NCBI GenBank assembly: GCA_009778485.1
Contig: WRJQ01000011.1
Span: forward strand, 1-43,633
Source: Oscillospiraceae bacterium
GTDB taxonomy: Bacteria; Bacillota; Clostridia; Oscillospirales; Oscillospiraceae
Reading direction: 5' to 3'
DNA length: 43,633 bases
Each line of letters begins with the position of its first letter. Positions within the stretch are counted from its first letter, which is position 1. Positions 35,662 through 43,633 of the stretch are shown here, piece by piece. The notes beneath the pieces are model-generated. The model was not told the origin of the DNA. It saw only the letters and a list, made by a program, of their open reading frames with translations, and did not search any database. A program made the position numbers and the translations under genes.

Positions 35662-36003
35662 CTACTTGTTCCCCGAGGGTGGGGTGGTGTTCGGCGGGAG
35701 CGGGTTCTTCATGCCTACGCGGTACTCTTTCCCTGTCTCTTTGCGCACCCATATCGTCGACAGACGCTGTTTCGCGGGGGCAACGAGCGTCAGCGCGTCT
35801 TTCGGGCACTCTTCGACGCAGCCGCCGCAGAACCAGCATTCTTCGGCGTAGATGACGATCGGCTCTTTGCCCTTTTCAGGGTTCGGGATCATAACGTCGT
35901 TCGGGCAAACGTTCACGCAGGAGTTGCAGCCGACGCATTTGGCTTTGTCGAACTCCAGGACTTTGCACGGCCCCGACTGGCTTGGCATTGAATAAGCGTT
36001 CAT
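35662..36003 (-). CDS. Dicluster 4Fe-4S ferredoxin, partner of the flavoprotein
   Basis: This 113-residue protein has two CxxCxxCxxxCP motifs: CVGCNSCVNVCP (about residues 23-34) and CWFCGGCVEECP (about 56-67). A 40-residue tail (STIWVRKETGKEYRVG) is longer than in free ferredoxins. AAGGAGA precedes the ATG. It lies 35 bases downstream of the FAD-oxidoreductase gene. The pairing of a flavoprotein with a dicluster iron-sulfur subunit with extended tail resembles the AprA-AprB arrangement of adenylylsulfate reductase and its relatives. It probably delivers electrons to the flavoprotein. Confidence 0.88.
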   Translation of the reverse strand: MNAYSMPSQSGPCKVLEFDKAKCVGCNSCVNVCPNDVMIPNPEKGKEPIVIYAEECWFCGGCVEECPKDALTLVAPAKQRLSTIWVRKETGKEYRVGMKNPLPPNTTPPSGNK

Positions 36004-36038
36004 TGATGTGTTATCTCCTTTCCTTTTCCAACACTTCT

Positions 36039-38033
36039 TTATACTTCTGCGTAGCGCTTGTAGTTTTCTTCAAGCGTCGGCGCGTAAGGTTCCTGCAGGT
36101 AGTAGCGCAGCGGTACGAAGCGCGCTACTGCTTTTTCGCCCTCCAGATGGATCGGGTTCCAGCTCCCGGAGGTATCTTCTTCTTTGAGGTCGGTGCGTTT
36201 GAAGCCCAGCCTTGGCACATTGCCTGTCCTTGCTTTCGCCGCTTCGAAGTATGCGACGCCGAGTTCCGCTGCCGACATGGCTTCGACAGCGCGGGCAAGT
36301 TCATGCGGGTTGTTCACGTACATGCGCTCGCCCTCGGTTTCGATCAGATCCTTCATCCTGCGTATGCCAAGGTCGAGCGTGTGAAGAGTCCTGTATTCGC
36401 CGTTGTAATCCTGCATGATCCTTACAACCGCGTAGTTGAACTCCTTCCAGCCGATATCGCCGCCGGCTGTGTTGACGGGCGCGTATACCTTTGCCTTTAT
36501 CGCCGCGATTTGCCCCGCGTCCGGTTCCACCGCTTCGCTCTTCAGCGCGAATACGGCGGCCTGCCTGCCTGCATAGCGCCCTGTTGTGTGCGCTTCTCCG
36601 TGGCAGCCCGAACCCGGGAGCGGGCCGTCGCCGGAGGCGAAGAGCCCCGGCAGCGAGGTCATAAGCCGCCAATCGACCAGGTATCCGCCGCCGCCGCCTC
36701 TCCAGTTTGCGGGCGTGCTCTGCGCTCCGGGCCAGGAACCGCCGAGCAGCATCGGCGCTTCGTACACGGCGACCGGGTACTGCAGCATATCCTTTGCGGG
36801 GTCGAAGCCCCAGGCGGTAAGGTTCTCGTATATCGGTACGCGGCACTTGCCTTCATGCGCGAGCATCAGCCCGAATATGAGCCGCCTCGAGCTTTCGCTC
36901 AGCGTCGTCATGTCGGTGTAGAAAGGCTGCTGCAGTTCGCCGGCCATGACTTTGTCCCAGAGGCCCGGCTCTGTGTGCGTGATTCTGTATTTCTGTTTAT
37001 ATCCGTTATCGAGGCCGATGCCATGCCCGATTATGAAGGAGTCCTCTTCGACAGGTTTGAAGATGTCTTCCTCCTCGGTAATAAGCCTGCCGTCGGCGTA
37101 GGCATAGTGGATCTTCTTGCCGTCTTTATCGACGTTGTTTACGCCTTGATATGTGTTGTTGTCATTGCCTGTGCTGTAGGGGGCGTAGCCCATGCCTGAC
37201 AGTCCGGCTCTGCCGAAGCCTTCCAGCCTGATGAGTTCCGCTCCCGCGAGCCAGCCGATCGAGACGCCCAGCGCTGAGTGGTTCAGGTCGGCCATGGCCT
37301 GGCTTTGCGTGAGTTCCGGCGCGAAAGCGCCCACTCTGCCGACGCCGCCTGTGGATATGACGACGGCTTTGGCTTTGAAGATGAAGAACTCGCCTGTCCT
37401 GTCGTTGATGCCTGTCGCGCCGATGACCCGCGCGCCTTGTTTGCCGCCTTCTGTCAGCAGGGAGGTGACGCAGGTGCGGTCGTAGATCTGCACGCCGATC
37501 CGGCGGGCTTCGTTTGCTACGCAGGGTTTGATGTTGTACCCGTAGATACGCAGGCAGTGTTTGTTCTCGAGGTCGTAGGCAAACAGGAGCTTCGTTTCAT
37601 CGTCGCGGAATATGCTGCCTTTGAACTCGTCGTCTTCGTCCCTGATTTGCACGCCCATCTGTTCGGCTTCGAGCAGCGTGTCCCAGCCTTCCATGCCTAC
37701 TATGTAGCGTGCCAGGCCGTATGTGTATCCGTCCGAGGTGTCCATCGCGGCTTCGGAATACATTTCAGGTGTGACTTTCGAGCATGGGTTGCGTACGGCT
37801 CCGTGCCAGTGGTCGACGCCGGCGCCTCCCGAGCCGCTGCGTTTCGAGAATCCGCGATCCATCAGGGCTACCGTCGCGCCTTTTTGCTTTGCGGAGATTG
37901 CCGCGCGGCAGCCTGATACGCCGCCGCCGACGATAAGCACGTCGGTCTCGACTATGTTTTCTTTCCCGTAGTTGACTTCGTAGGGCCACGCGGGTACTTT
38001 TCCGGTTGCGTTGACGTACTCGTGGAAATTCAT
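36039..38033 (-). CDS. FAD-dependent oxidoreductase of the fumarate/APS reductase superfamily
   Basis: The 664-residue product starts at ATG 38033, right after AAAGGAGGAAAACC. An extension to 38132 lies across the promoter and is rejected. The dinucleotide-binding fold VLIVGGGVSGCRAA (about residues 31-44) is followed by SGSGGAGVDHWHGAV, which resembles the APS reductase alpha/FrdA active-site region. Near the C-terminus PGLFASGDGPLPG is the second FAD-contact segment. There is no heme-binding or Tat signal, so it is cytoplasmic. Enzymes of this group reduce fumarate, urocanate, adenylylsulfate or other enoates and oxyacids. No sulfate-assimilation genes flank it, so I do not call it AprA. 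It forms an operon with the downstream ferredoxin gene. Confidence 0.87.
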   Translation of the reverse strand: MNFHEYVNATGKVPAWPYEVNYGKENIVETDVLIVGGGVSGCRAAISAKQKGATVALMDRGFSKRSGSGGAGVDHWHGAVRNPCSKVTPEMYSEAAMDTSDGYTYGLARYIVGMEGWDTLLEAEQMGVQIRDEDDEFKGSIFRDDETKLLFAYDLENKHCLRIYGYNIKPCVANEARRIGVQIYDRTCVTSLLTEGGKQGARVIGATGINDRTGEFFIFKAKAVVISTGGVGRVGAFAPELTQSQAMADLNHSALGVSIGWLAGAELIRLEGFGRAGLSGMGYAPYSTGNDNNTYQGVNNVDKDGKKIHYAYADGRLITEEEDIFKPVEEDSFIIGHGIGLDNGYKQKYRITHTEPGLWDKVMAGELQQPFYTDMTTLSESSRRLIFGLMLAHEGKCRVPIYENLTAWGFDPAKDMLQYPVAVYEAPMLLGGSWPGAQSTPANWRGGGGGYLVDWRLMTSLPGLFASGDGPLPGSGCHGEAHTTGRYAGRQAAVFALKSEAVEPDAGQIAAIKAKVYAPVNTAGGDIGWKEFNYAVVRIMQDYNGEYRTLHTLDLGIRRMKDLIETEGERMYVNNPHELARAVEAMSAAELGVAYFEAAKARTGNVPRLGFKRTDLKEEDTSGSWNPIHLEGEKAVARFVPLRYYLQEPYAPTLEENYKRYAEV

Positions 38034-38122
38034 GGTTTTCCTCCTTTGCTTATTTGTGGTGTCTGTTCGGGCGCCCGATGTCTTCATGCGGTTCCCGGAC
38101 AGTTGCTTTTCGCGTTTTTTTG

Positions 38123-38151
38123 ATTCTACCATGAATAGCTCGCAATGGCAA
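38123..38151 (-). promoter_or_regulatory. Promoter of the flavoprotein-ferredoxin operon
   Basis: On the minus strand, TTGCCA (38151-38146), a 17-base spacer and TAGAAT (38128-38123). It is divergent from the promoter at 38162-38190. Confidence 0.65.
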
Positions 38152-38161
38152 CTTATAATAC

Positions 38162-38190
38162 TTGCATGAGTTCACGCAGAGTGGTACAAT
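38162..38190 (+). promoter_or_regulatory. Promoter towards the DUF362 gene
   Basis: TTGCAT (38162-38167), a 17-base spacer and TACAAT (38185-38190). The -10 box lies inside the left arm of the large inverted repeat at 38172-38346. Confidence 0.55.
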
Positions 38191-38346
38191 TGTAAATACT
38201 CAGTGCCACCTTAGTTCGGCCGTTACATCACGTTCCTTTCGCTCGAATGCGCATCCATGCGCATACTCGCGCGCTCCGGCATCCATGCCTCGTGATTGCA
38301 ACGACCTCACCGAGGCACTGAATAGTATCTTACAATTCCACCGTGA
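38172..38346 (+). other. Highly structured 175-bp inverted-repeat element
   Basis: This fills the 320-base gap between the divergent flavoprotein and DUF362 genes. The outer arms are TCACG + GTGG-AATTGTAA-ATACT-CAGTGCC (38172-38207, with small insertions) and its complement at 38314-38346. Inside are the pairs TCGG/CCGA (38216-38219, 38310-38313) and CGTT..ATCACG/CGTGAT..AACG (38221-38232, 38291-38303). At the tip are two perfect hairpins, ATGCGCAT-CC-ATGCGCAT (38247-38264) and GGCAT-CC-ATGCC (38278-38289). The nested pairing suggests a structured RNA leader, a small RNA, or a MITE-like element with imperfect terminal repeats. The right arm ends at the ribosome-binding site of the next gene. 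Confidence 0.6.
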
Positions 38347-38355
38347 GGTGATCAA

Positions 38356-39414
38356 GTGTCAACAATCGAATCCAGGGTCTTCGTCGCCCGCTGTGAGGAG
38401 TATGAGCATACCGCTCAGGCGGTTGCCCGCGTTCTGGAAGCTTTCGGCGGCGCGGAGGGTATACTCGCAGGCAGGCGTAAAGTGCTGGTCAAGCCGAACA
38501 TCATCCTGCCCCGCGACCCGGACGATGCAGCGACGACCCATCCGGCAGTCGTCGAGGCTGTGTGCGCCGCTTTTGTGGAAGCTGGTGCGGAGGTTTCTGT
38601 CATTGACTCGACCGGCGGGCCTCATACAAAGCCGACTTTGAGGCTGCTCTACGGGAAAACCGGCATCAAGAAGGCGGTGGAGCGCAGCGGGGCTTCATTG
38701 TCGTTCGATACCTCATCGAGGAGCGTTGAGATACCGGACGGGCGCGCCGTCAAGCGCCTCGAGCTTCTCTCGCCTGTCCTGGACGCGGAGCTGGTCATTT
38801 CTGTCGCCAAGGCAAAGACGCACGGCTTTATGGCTATGACGGGCTGCACGAAGAATATGTTCGGCTGCATTCCGGGGCTTGGGAAGCCGAACCAGCACAG
38901 GAAGCATCCGAAGCGTAAGGATTTCGCGGCGATGCTCGTCGATCTGTGCCAGACGGTCGCACCGGGATTCAGCATCCTGGACGGCGTCGTCGGTATGGAG
39001 GGCGCGGGCCCGACCGGCGGAGACCCTAAGCGGCTCAATGTGATTCTGGGCGGGTTTTCGTCCTACGCGGTCGATGTGGCGCAATGTTATCTTATGGGTT
39101 TGCGCCTGGACAGTATTTATACTATCCATGAGGCCGCTTCGCGCGGCATTTCTCCTGATGACCCCGGTCAACTTGAATGGCTCGGGGATGACCCGGAGCC
39201 GCTTCGAAGCAACTTCAGGCCTGCTATTAAGCATAAGGACGACTCTCCTCCAAGTATTCTCGACAACTGCATAGGCTGCGGCGATTGCGCTTCTGTTTGC
39301 CCGCAACGCTGCATCGCTATCGAGGGGGGCGCCGCTGTTGTAAACGCGCGGGATTGCATCCGTTGTTACTGCTGTCACGAGTTTTGCCCCCAGAAGGCGA
39401 TTGCGCTGGGGTGA
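38356..39414 (+). CDS. DUF362 protein with C-terminal 4Fe-4S domain
   Basis: The 352-residue product starts at GTG 38356 with GAGGTGATC upstream. Residues 1-285 are a DUF362 domain: [11 protein letters not shown] near the N-terminus, [30 protein letters not shown] and the central [14 protein letters not shown] are its hallmarks. Residues ~295-350 hold two clusters, [12 protein letters not shown] and [15 protein letters not shown]362-ferredoxin fusions are frequent in anaerobes and are thought to work in electron transfer or metal-centre handling, but no reaction is established as far as I know. Expression may be controlled by the structured element immediately upstream. The gene is probably co-transcribed with the zinc-ribbon protein 20 bases downstream. 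Confidence 0.9.
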   Translation: MSTIESRVFVARCEEYEHTAQAVARVLEAFGGAEGILAGRRKVLVKPNIILPRDPDDAATTHPAVVEAVCAAFVEAGAEVSVIDSTGGPHTKPTLRLLYGKTGIKKAVERSGASLSFDTSSRSVEIPDGRAVKRLELLSPVLDAELVISVAKAKTHGFMAMTGCTKNMFGCIPGLGKPNQHRKHPKRKDFAAMLVDLCQTVAPGFSILDGVVGMEGAGPTGGDPKRLNVILGGFSSYAVDVAQCYLMGLRLDSIYTIHEAASRGISPDDPGQLEWLGDDPEPLRSNFRPAIKHKDDSPPSILDNCIGCGDCASVCPQRCIAIEGGAAVVNARDCIRCYCCHEFCPQKAIALG

Positions 39415-39434
39415 GTGAATATGGAGGGTATTTT

Positions 39435-40997
39435 ATGCACTGCACAAATTGCGGAACTCTACTAAATGAGGGAGCTTTGTATTGCACCACTTGCGGGGGT
39501 GCAGTCGCTAACGGCCCTGCCCCGCAGAGCGCCCCGCCTTCTCAAGTATATCAGCAACCTGCCGATGCGGGGTACCCACCACAGCAGTATGCCGAACCGG
39601 GGTATCAGCAGCAGCAGTACGCCGAACCGGGGTACCCGCAGCAGCAGTACGCCGAACCGGGATACCCGCAGCAGCAGTATGCTGATGCGGGGTACCCGCA
39701 GCAGCAGTATGCCGAACCGGGGTACCCGCAGCAGCAGTACGCCGAACCGGGGTACCCGCAGCAGCAGTACGCCGAACCGAGATACCCGCAGCAGCAGTAT
39801 GCCGAACCGGGATACCCGCAGCAGCAGTATGCCGAACCGGGGTACCCGCAGCAGCAGTACGCCGAACCGGGATACCCGCAGCAGCAGCAGCAGCAGCAGC
39901 AGCAGTACGCCGCTCCACTGAGCGCGGCACAGGCGCCGACTGCGCAACAGGGCGGAAAAAGCTCAAAGGGGATCCTGATAATCGCCGCGTCTGTGATTTT
40001 TGTCGCGATTGCCGCGGTACTCATCTACACTATTTTCATAAGAAAGTCGGTTGACGACTCCGACGGATGGTCTTTGGGAAGTATGTTCAAAGATCCCGCA
40101 GACAGCACGGCGAGCAATGAACCCGGCTATGGCTCTGCGACGAGTACCGGTGAGCAGGAGTCGCCGCCAAGCGCTGCCGCTTCGGCGCAGGTGTCGGAGA
40201 CAATCCCGCCGCCTGCTACACCGTCAGACACACCGTCAGATACGCCGTCTGAATCCGCTGCTCCGACGGAGTCGTCCCCTACGCCCGAGGCCTCCCAGAC
40301 TCCGGAAACCCAGCCCGGGGTATTCCCTTACTCGTATAAGGCATACAACAACAGCTACTCGTTCACAGGTTATGAGATCGGGGAGGATGAACACGGCAAC
40401 ACCGAGATCATTCTCAGCGGTGGAGGCTATCAGGTTATTTCCTTCAGAAACGGCAACTGGGCGATACCTGCTTCCTGCAAGGCTGAGGCTGACGGCAAGG
40501 TGTATCAACCTGAGTATGTCGGCGTGAACAATATGTCTATATTCTTCACGTTCAACACCTCGTTTTCTCCTGATAGCTTCACGATATCGAACGGCGATAC
40601 GGGCGAGGTTATGATCGTGGTCGACGTCGTAAGCGGCGTATCGAGCGCTCCTGCGGATTCAGGCCCGGCGCAGGGCGGGCAGGAGGTGTTCGCCGCGTTT
40701 ATCGGGGACTGGGAAGGCTCGGTGGATGACATCTGGCTCGCATTCAGCATTTACCCGGATGGTACCGGCACATATACTTTTGAGCAAAGCGGCTATTCAG
40801 AAAGCTTTGATTTCGTCCTTGAGGCCGATACGCGTGAGTTTTTCGTTCTTGTGCCGAACCTCAACAGCCTCGGTATATCAAGCATCGAGGGCGTATACAC
40901 CTTCTCCGAGGTCACGCAAGTGTTGACGCTCGACGTCACGACTACTTTTACCACCGGCCGCGTCTTCGAGTATTCGGTGCCTTGCTATAGAATATAG
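39435..40997 (+). CDS. Zinc-ribbon membrane protein with ten-residue repeats
   Basis: The 520-residue product starts at ATG 39435 after GGAGGG. A zinc ribbon with CTNCGTLL and CTTCGGAV (Cys3, 6, 17, 20) opens the protein. Residues ~46-161 are ten [10 protein letters not shown]-type repeats and a poly-Gln extension. A membrane helix follows at about 178-200 ([22 protein letters not shown]), then a Ser/Pro/Thr-rich linker and two unrecognised, probably beta-rich outer domains. There is no signal peptide, so the N-terminus with ribbon and repeats should be cytoplasmic. The layout (cytoplasmic zinc ribbon, one helix, outer sensor-like part) matches the kinases of the central cluster without a kinase domain. 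The stop overlaps the convergent GNAT gene by 13 bases. Confidence 0.85.
   Translation: MHCTNCGTLLNEGALYCTTCGGAVANGPAPQSAPPSQVYQQPADAGYPPQQYAEPGYQQQQYAEPGYPQQQYAEPGYPQQQYADAGYPQQQYAEPGYPQQQYAEPGYPQQQYAEPRYPQQQYAEPGYPQQQYAEPGYPQQQYAEPGYPQQQQQQQQQYAAPLSAAQAPTAQQGGKSSKGILIIAASVIFVAIAAVLIYTIFIRKSVDDSDGWSLGSMFKDPADSTASNEPGYGSATSTGEQESPPSAAASAQVSETIPPPATPSDTPSDTPSESAAPTESSPTPEASQTPETQPGVFPYSYKAYNNSYSFTGYEIGEDEHGNTEIILSGGGYQVISFRNGNWAIPASCKAEADGKVYQPEYVGVNNMSIFFTFNTSFSPDSFTISNGDTGEVMIVVDVVSGVSSAPADSGPAQGGQEVFAAFIGDWEGSVDDIWLAFSIYPDGTGTYTFEQSGYSESFDFVLEADTREFFVLVPNLNSLGISSIEGVYTFSEVTQVLTLDVTTTFTTGRVFEYSVPCYRI
39570..39917 (+). repeat. 30-bp in-frame tandem repeat ([10 protein letters not shown])n
   Basis: Ten full units of 30 bases run from 39570 to 39869. 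An eleventh unit is expanded by a CAG run encoding nine glutamines. Minor variants ([16 protein letters not shown]) show the array is moderately old. Confidence 0.92.
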
Positions 40998-41482
40998 AGC
41001 GCTTCTCCGGATAGCCTGTATGTCGTCCAGTCCTCCATCGGCTTTGCTCCCAGGGACTCGTAGAACCTGATGCTCGGGGTATTCCAATCAAGGCACGACC
41101 ATTCCAGGCGGCCGCAGCCCCGGCTCACGGTTATCCGCGCCAGTTCCTTGATTAGGGCTGTGCCTATCCCCCTCCCTCTGTACTGCGGCACGACGTACAT
41201 ATCTTCCAGATAGATACCGGCGCGTCCAAGGAATGTGGAGAAGTTATGGAAGAAGAGCGCGAACCCGACTTCCTGCCCATTGGCTTCCGCGATCAGCGCT
41301 TCTGCGGTATGTTTCTCGAACAGCCACATCGCAAGCAGTTCTTCCGTCGCCACAACTTCGCTTCCCAAGCGTTCGTATTCGGCCAGTTCGCGGATAAGGC
41401 GCAGCAGCAGGGCGCAGTCTTCGCGCTGCGCGTAGCGCAGGGTCGTTCCTTCGCTGTTTTTATTGGCGTTTGGCATAACCAT
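40985..41482 (-). CDS. GNAT acetyltransferase, diamine-acetyltransferase-like
   Basis: This 165-residue protein has the GNAT fold. Motif A reads [19 protein letters not shown], with the QxxGxG-type acetyl-CoA pyrophosphate loop in its variant form RGRGIG. The C-terminal [11 protein letters not shown] resembles the ending of spermidine/spermine or thialysine acetyltransferases (SSAT-like), as does the order ELAEYERL near the N-terminus. It probably acetylates a small amine; the substrate is not proven. The ATG at 41482 or 41476 is possible, and neither has a strong ribosome-binding site. Its last 13 bases overlap the end of the opposite-strand gene, so there is no terminator between them. Confidence 0.9.
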   Translation of the reverse strand: MVMPNANKNSEGTTLRYAQREDCALLLRLIRELAEYERLGSEVVATEELLAMWLFEKHTAEALIAEANGQEVGFALFFHNFSTFLGRAGIYLEDMYVVPQYRGRGIGTALIKELARITVSRGCGRLEWSCLDWNTPSIRFYESLGAKPMEDWTTYRLSGEALYIL

Positions 41483-41582
41483 TCATTCCAATCACTCTTT
41501 GTTTCGGCGTTCCGGGCGGCGATGCCGGGGGTATCCCGGGCGTGCTCGGGCGTGCTACAGACGTTATGCAAGCGCAATTCGC

Positions 41583-41611
41583 TTGACAGAGCCTGTTTCA
41601 CGTGCTATATT
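41583..41611 (+). promoter_or_regulatory. Promoter of tRNA-Lys
   Basis: A perfect TTGACA (41583-41588), a 17-base spacer and TATATT (41606-41611), 75 bases upstream of the tRNA. Confidence 0.75.
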
Positions 41612-41686
41612 ACCACAAACAGTCGTCAGACGCCATTGTTGCCGCGTTGCGCGGCCGTGAGTTTGCCGGATTAATCGCGGTCATGT

Positions 41687-41762
41687 GACCCGCTAGCTCA
41701 GTCGGCAGAGCACCTGCCTTTTAAGCAGGGTGTCCGGAGTTCGAATCTCCGGCGGGTCACCA
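41687..41762 (+). tRNA. tRNA-Lys (anticodon TTT), CCA encoded
   Basis: The acceptor stem GACCCGC pairs with GCGGGTC (41687-41693, 41752-41758). D-arm GCTCAGTCGGCAGAGC, anticodon stem CCTGC/GCAGG with loop CTTTTAA, and T-arm CCGGAGTTCGAATCTCCGG complete the cloverleaf. Discriminator A is followed by encoded CCA (41760-41762). The 3' end is the probable attachment site of the mobile element that begins directly downstream. Confidence 0.97.
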
Positions 41763-43261
41763 ACGACTAACTTAGGCGAACTCTGATGATTCATGCTATC
41801 ATCAGGGTTTCCTTTTTTATTGACAGCTTCACTGATCTCGTCGAAATCAACGCAGATCTCGCCGTCCTTGTAGTTGAGTATTATCAGCATTTTATCATCG
41901 TAAACGTAGACGCTGTTCAGAAAAACGTCGATCAACCGCTGCTTCTGTTCTGTGTCGTTGAGATTGGTTTTTGCGAATTTGCCGATCCAAAACTTGATTT
42001 GCTCCTTGCTCAGTACAGGACGCTCAATGCGTTCTTTAGCGATATTGATTTCAATTTCTTCCTTTTCTTGCTCCAACTTCAAGAGCGTTTCTTTTGTAGT
42101 AGCAGTAATGATCCCTTGCTTGATCGCGTTCATTACGTTGTCTATTTCCCGCTCGATTTGAGCGAGTTGCTTTTCAAGCGCAGGCAGGGCGGTGCTGTTG
42201 TGCGCCTGTAAATCAAAGCAGGTATCGACAATCCGATCAACAATCAGTTTATCGTCAAGGATACGCATTATATACTCCAGTACGGTGGTTTCCACGAACG
42301 CTTTATTTGTGCGCTTCTTAGCGCATGTTCTCTTGCTTTTTGCGGCGTGGCATTGATAATACCTATGCGTCGCACCGGTTTCGCTCGTGCCGCTGACGCC
42401 ATTCATAGAGCTGCCACAGAGCCCGCAGAAGATTTTTCCGGTAAGGATGTATTTATCCTCAACAGGCTTGAAGCGTGAAGGCGATCGTTTGTTCGCGCTC
42501 AATAGCTTCTGGCATTTCTCAAATGTGTCGGCGTCCACAAGTGGCGTAAAAGCATTTTCAATAACGGTATCCTTGAACCTGTACTCGCCCAAGTAGCGGC
42601 GGTTCTTAAGCAGGTTTACTACGAAACTATAGGTCGGCGCTTTACCCCGCGCGGTTTCCAAACCTTGCGCTCTTAGTGAGTTGAGTATGCTTTTTGAGTT
42701 TTCGCCGCCTGCGTAGCGGTGAAATATATCAGCTACAACCAAAGCTCTTTCCGGGTCAGGCTGGAAGTGTTTATCCTCGTCGATGTAGTACCCGAACGTC
42801 GGATTGCCACCGTTGAATTTACCTTTGAGCGTGTTTTCGGTCATACCCCTGCTGACTTTCATGGAGAGGTCTTTCAGGTAATAGACAGAGAAGCCTTCGA
42901 AGATACTTTCCATAAGTTGACCTTCCGGGCTGTCGTCTATCGGCTCTGTCGCGGAAACAACGCTGACGCCATTCTTCTTGAGGATATTCTTGTAATAAAC
43001 GCTGTCATATTTATCGCGTGAGAAGCGGTCGATTTTCCAGACGATAACGACGTCGAAATTCTTCTGCTTGCTGTCGGAAATCATCTGCATAAACTCAGGA
43101 CGATTATCCGCCTTTTTGCCTGAGATCGCTCTATCTGCATAGGTCTTTATTACCGTAAAACCTTTACGCTGTGCAAACTCAGAGCACTCGCGCAACTGCC
43201 CCTCAATGCTTTCCTCGCGCTGGGCGCTGTCGCTGTAGCGTGCGTAGATAACAGACCTCAT
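41693..43261 (-). CDS. Large serine recombinase (integrase), tail antisense to tRNA-Lys
   Basis: This 522-residue protein has three parts. The resolvase catalytic domain (1-145) has YARYSDSAQ with nucleophile Ser10, and KIDRFSRD. The recombinase domain follows (about 165-270), with FGYYIDED and LLKNRRYLGEYRF. A zinc ribbon (CGLCGSSM, then two Cys) precedes a coiled coil (about 345-430). It integrates and excises the element by site-specific recombination. The ORF continues past the element boundary, and its last 23 or so residues (GDPPEIRTPDTLLKRQ region) are the reverse complement of tRNA-Lys. So the stop codon is supplied by host DNA after insertion. Its start overlaps the XRE repressor gene by four bases (translational coupling). 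Base composition is visibly more AT-rich than to the left. Confidence 0.95.
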   Translation of the reverse strand: MRSVIYARYSDSAQREESIEGQLRECSEFAQRKGFTVIKTYADRAISGKKADNRPEFMQMISDSKQKNFDVVIVWKIDRFSRDKYDSVYYKNILKKNGVSVVSATEPIDDSPEGQLMESIFEGFSVYYLKDLSMKVSRGMTENTLKGKFNGGNPTFGYYIDEDKHFQPDPERALVVADIFHRYAGGENSKSILNSLRAQGLETARGKAPTYSFVVNLLKNRRYLGEYRFKDTVIENAFTPLVDADTFEKCQKLLSANKRSPSRFKPVEDKYILTGKIFCGLCGSSMNGVSGTSETGATHRYYQCHAAKSKRTCAKKRTNKAFVETTVLEYIMRILDDKLIVDRIVDTCFDLQAHNSTALPALEKQLAQIEREIDNVMNAIKQGIITATTKETLLKLEQEKEEIEINIAKERIERPVLSKEQIKFWIGKFAKTNLNDTEQKQRLIDVFLNSVYVYDDKMLIILNYKDGEICVDFDEISEAVNKKGNPDDSMNHQSSPKLVVGDPPEIRTPDTLLKRQVLCRLS

Positions 43262-43633
43262 TTTTCATCACCGCCGATCATCTGAAACAGGGTTTCTTTC
43301 AATCTTCCGTACATGGGGGAATCAGGGTCGAAGCACATTTCGATAAACTGCTTTAGCTCTTGTTTATTCTCAATTTTATCTGTCAATATTTTCGGCTGAA
43401 ATTCGTACAATTTCCCCTGCGGGTCGTCAGCCCTGCCAAAGATATAATCCAGTGATACGTCAAAGTAATCCGCGAAACGGACCATGTTTTCAAAGGAAGG
43501 TGAGGATTGTCCGTATTCATAGCGGTAAATACTTGACTGCGGAACTCCCAATAACTCACCGATTTTGGTTTGAGGTAGATTCATGCCTTCCCTCAACTGC
43601 TTCATTCTCTTAGCAACGATTTCCATATTAAAG
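41763..43633. mobile_element. Left end of an integrative element in tRNA-Lys
   Basis: Everything right of the tRNA 3' end belongs to an integrated element. A large serine recombinase is transcribed towards the tRNA, a coupled XRE-type regulator stands before it, and the composition shifts to more A+T. The other end, the second attachment site and the cargo lie outside the window. Confidence 0.85.
43258..43626 (-). CDS. XRE-family HTH regulator of the element
   Basis: This 122-residue protein has a Cro/C1-type helix-turn-helix at residues 5-60: MKQLREGMNLPQTKIGELL, then VPQSSIYRYEYGQSSPSFENM and FDVSLDYIFGR, the family's standard ending. A C-terminal acidic helix (about 85-122) may serve in dimerisation. 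It overlaps the recombinase start by four bases (ATGA type), so both are made from one transcript. It is probably the repressor controlling integration and excision. Only seven bases upstream are visible, so its promoter is outside the window. Confidence 0.92.
   Translation of the reverse strand: MEIVAKRMKQLREGMNLPQTKIGELLGVPQSSIYRYEYGQSSPSFENMVRFADYFDVSLDYIFGRADDPQGKLYEFQPKILTDKIENKQELKQFIEMCFDPDSPMYGRLKETLFQMIGGDEK

Noticed and set aside
36039-38033. Calling the flavoprotein an adenylylsulfate reductase
   Set aside because: The gene pair resembles AprAB in layout, but there are no sulfate-activation or sulfite-reductase genes nearby and the active site cannot be verified by eye.
39570-39917. 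CRISPR array
   Set aside because: The 30-base units are directly adjacent without spacers and are coding.
39462-40024. Repeat-rich ORFs opposite the [10 protein letters not shown] protein
   Set aside because: They are shadows of a 30-bp in-frame repeat. The plus frame has the ribosome-binding site, zinc ribbon and membrane helix.

Overview
The window comes from a moderately GC-rich, low-redundancy Gram-positive anaerobe. It is most likely a member of class Clostridia (Bacillota). The reasons are SLH-domain surface proteins next to an LPXTG (LPQTG) sortase substrate, strong Shine-Dalgarno sites, sigma-A promoters with near-perfect 17-bp spacing, PASTA and Big_2 domains, and several 4Fe-4S enzymes. 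I cannot name the species.

Left part (1-7.5 kb, plus strand): an S-layer-type SLH protein with its own promoter and terminator; a decayed Rpn/PD-(D/E)XK nuclease gene whose promoter is still near-consensus; a nitroreductase; a promoter-rich but gene-poor stretch; and an LPQTG-anchored surface protein. A bidirectional terminator at 7495-7535 separates this part from the next.

Centre (7.6-30.7 kb, minus strand): fourteen consecutive genes in one direction. Read from the promoter end (30.7 kb) they are an amidohydrolase, an orphan LytTR response regulator, a PP2C phosphatase, a transmembrane pseudokinase with an Asp-Ala tail, a zinc-ribbon FHA protein, a VWA-TM-FHA protein, a soluble Ser/Thr kinase-FHA protein, a second PP2C phosphatase, a second zinc-ribbon FHA protein, a multi-spanning FHA protein, a kinase fused to an extracellular solute-binding domain, a kinase with eight PASTA repeats and Ig-like domains, a VWA-lipase-TM-FHA protein, and an SLH-anchored cysteine-peptidase-like protein. 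Kinases write phospho-threonine, FHA domains read it and PP2C enzymes erase it. Extracytoplasmic sensor or effector domains (solute-binding, PASTA/Ig, VWA, lipase) are joined to cytoplasmic kinase or FHA domains through single membrane helices. I read this as one integrated envelope phospho-signalling system, and it is the main candidate for an undescribed system here. A 13-bp direct repeat with 21-bp period upstream of the pseudokinase is a candidate site for the LytTR regulator.

Right part (30.9-41.5 kb): a transglutaminase-LRR-SLH surface protein, a 4Fe-4S aldo/keto reductase, a MATE exporter, a ferredoxin plus FAD-oxidoreductase pair, a DUF362 4Fe-4S protein preceded by a 175-bp highly structured inverted-repeat element, a zinc-ribbon membrane protein with ten-residue repeats, and a GNAT acetyltransferase.

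Right edge (41.7 kb to the end): tRNA-Lys(TTT) with an integrated mobile element. The element's large serine recombinase ORF runs antisense through almost the whole tRNA, and an XRE-type repressor lies upstream of it. The element continues beyond the window.
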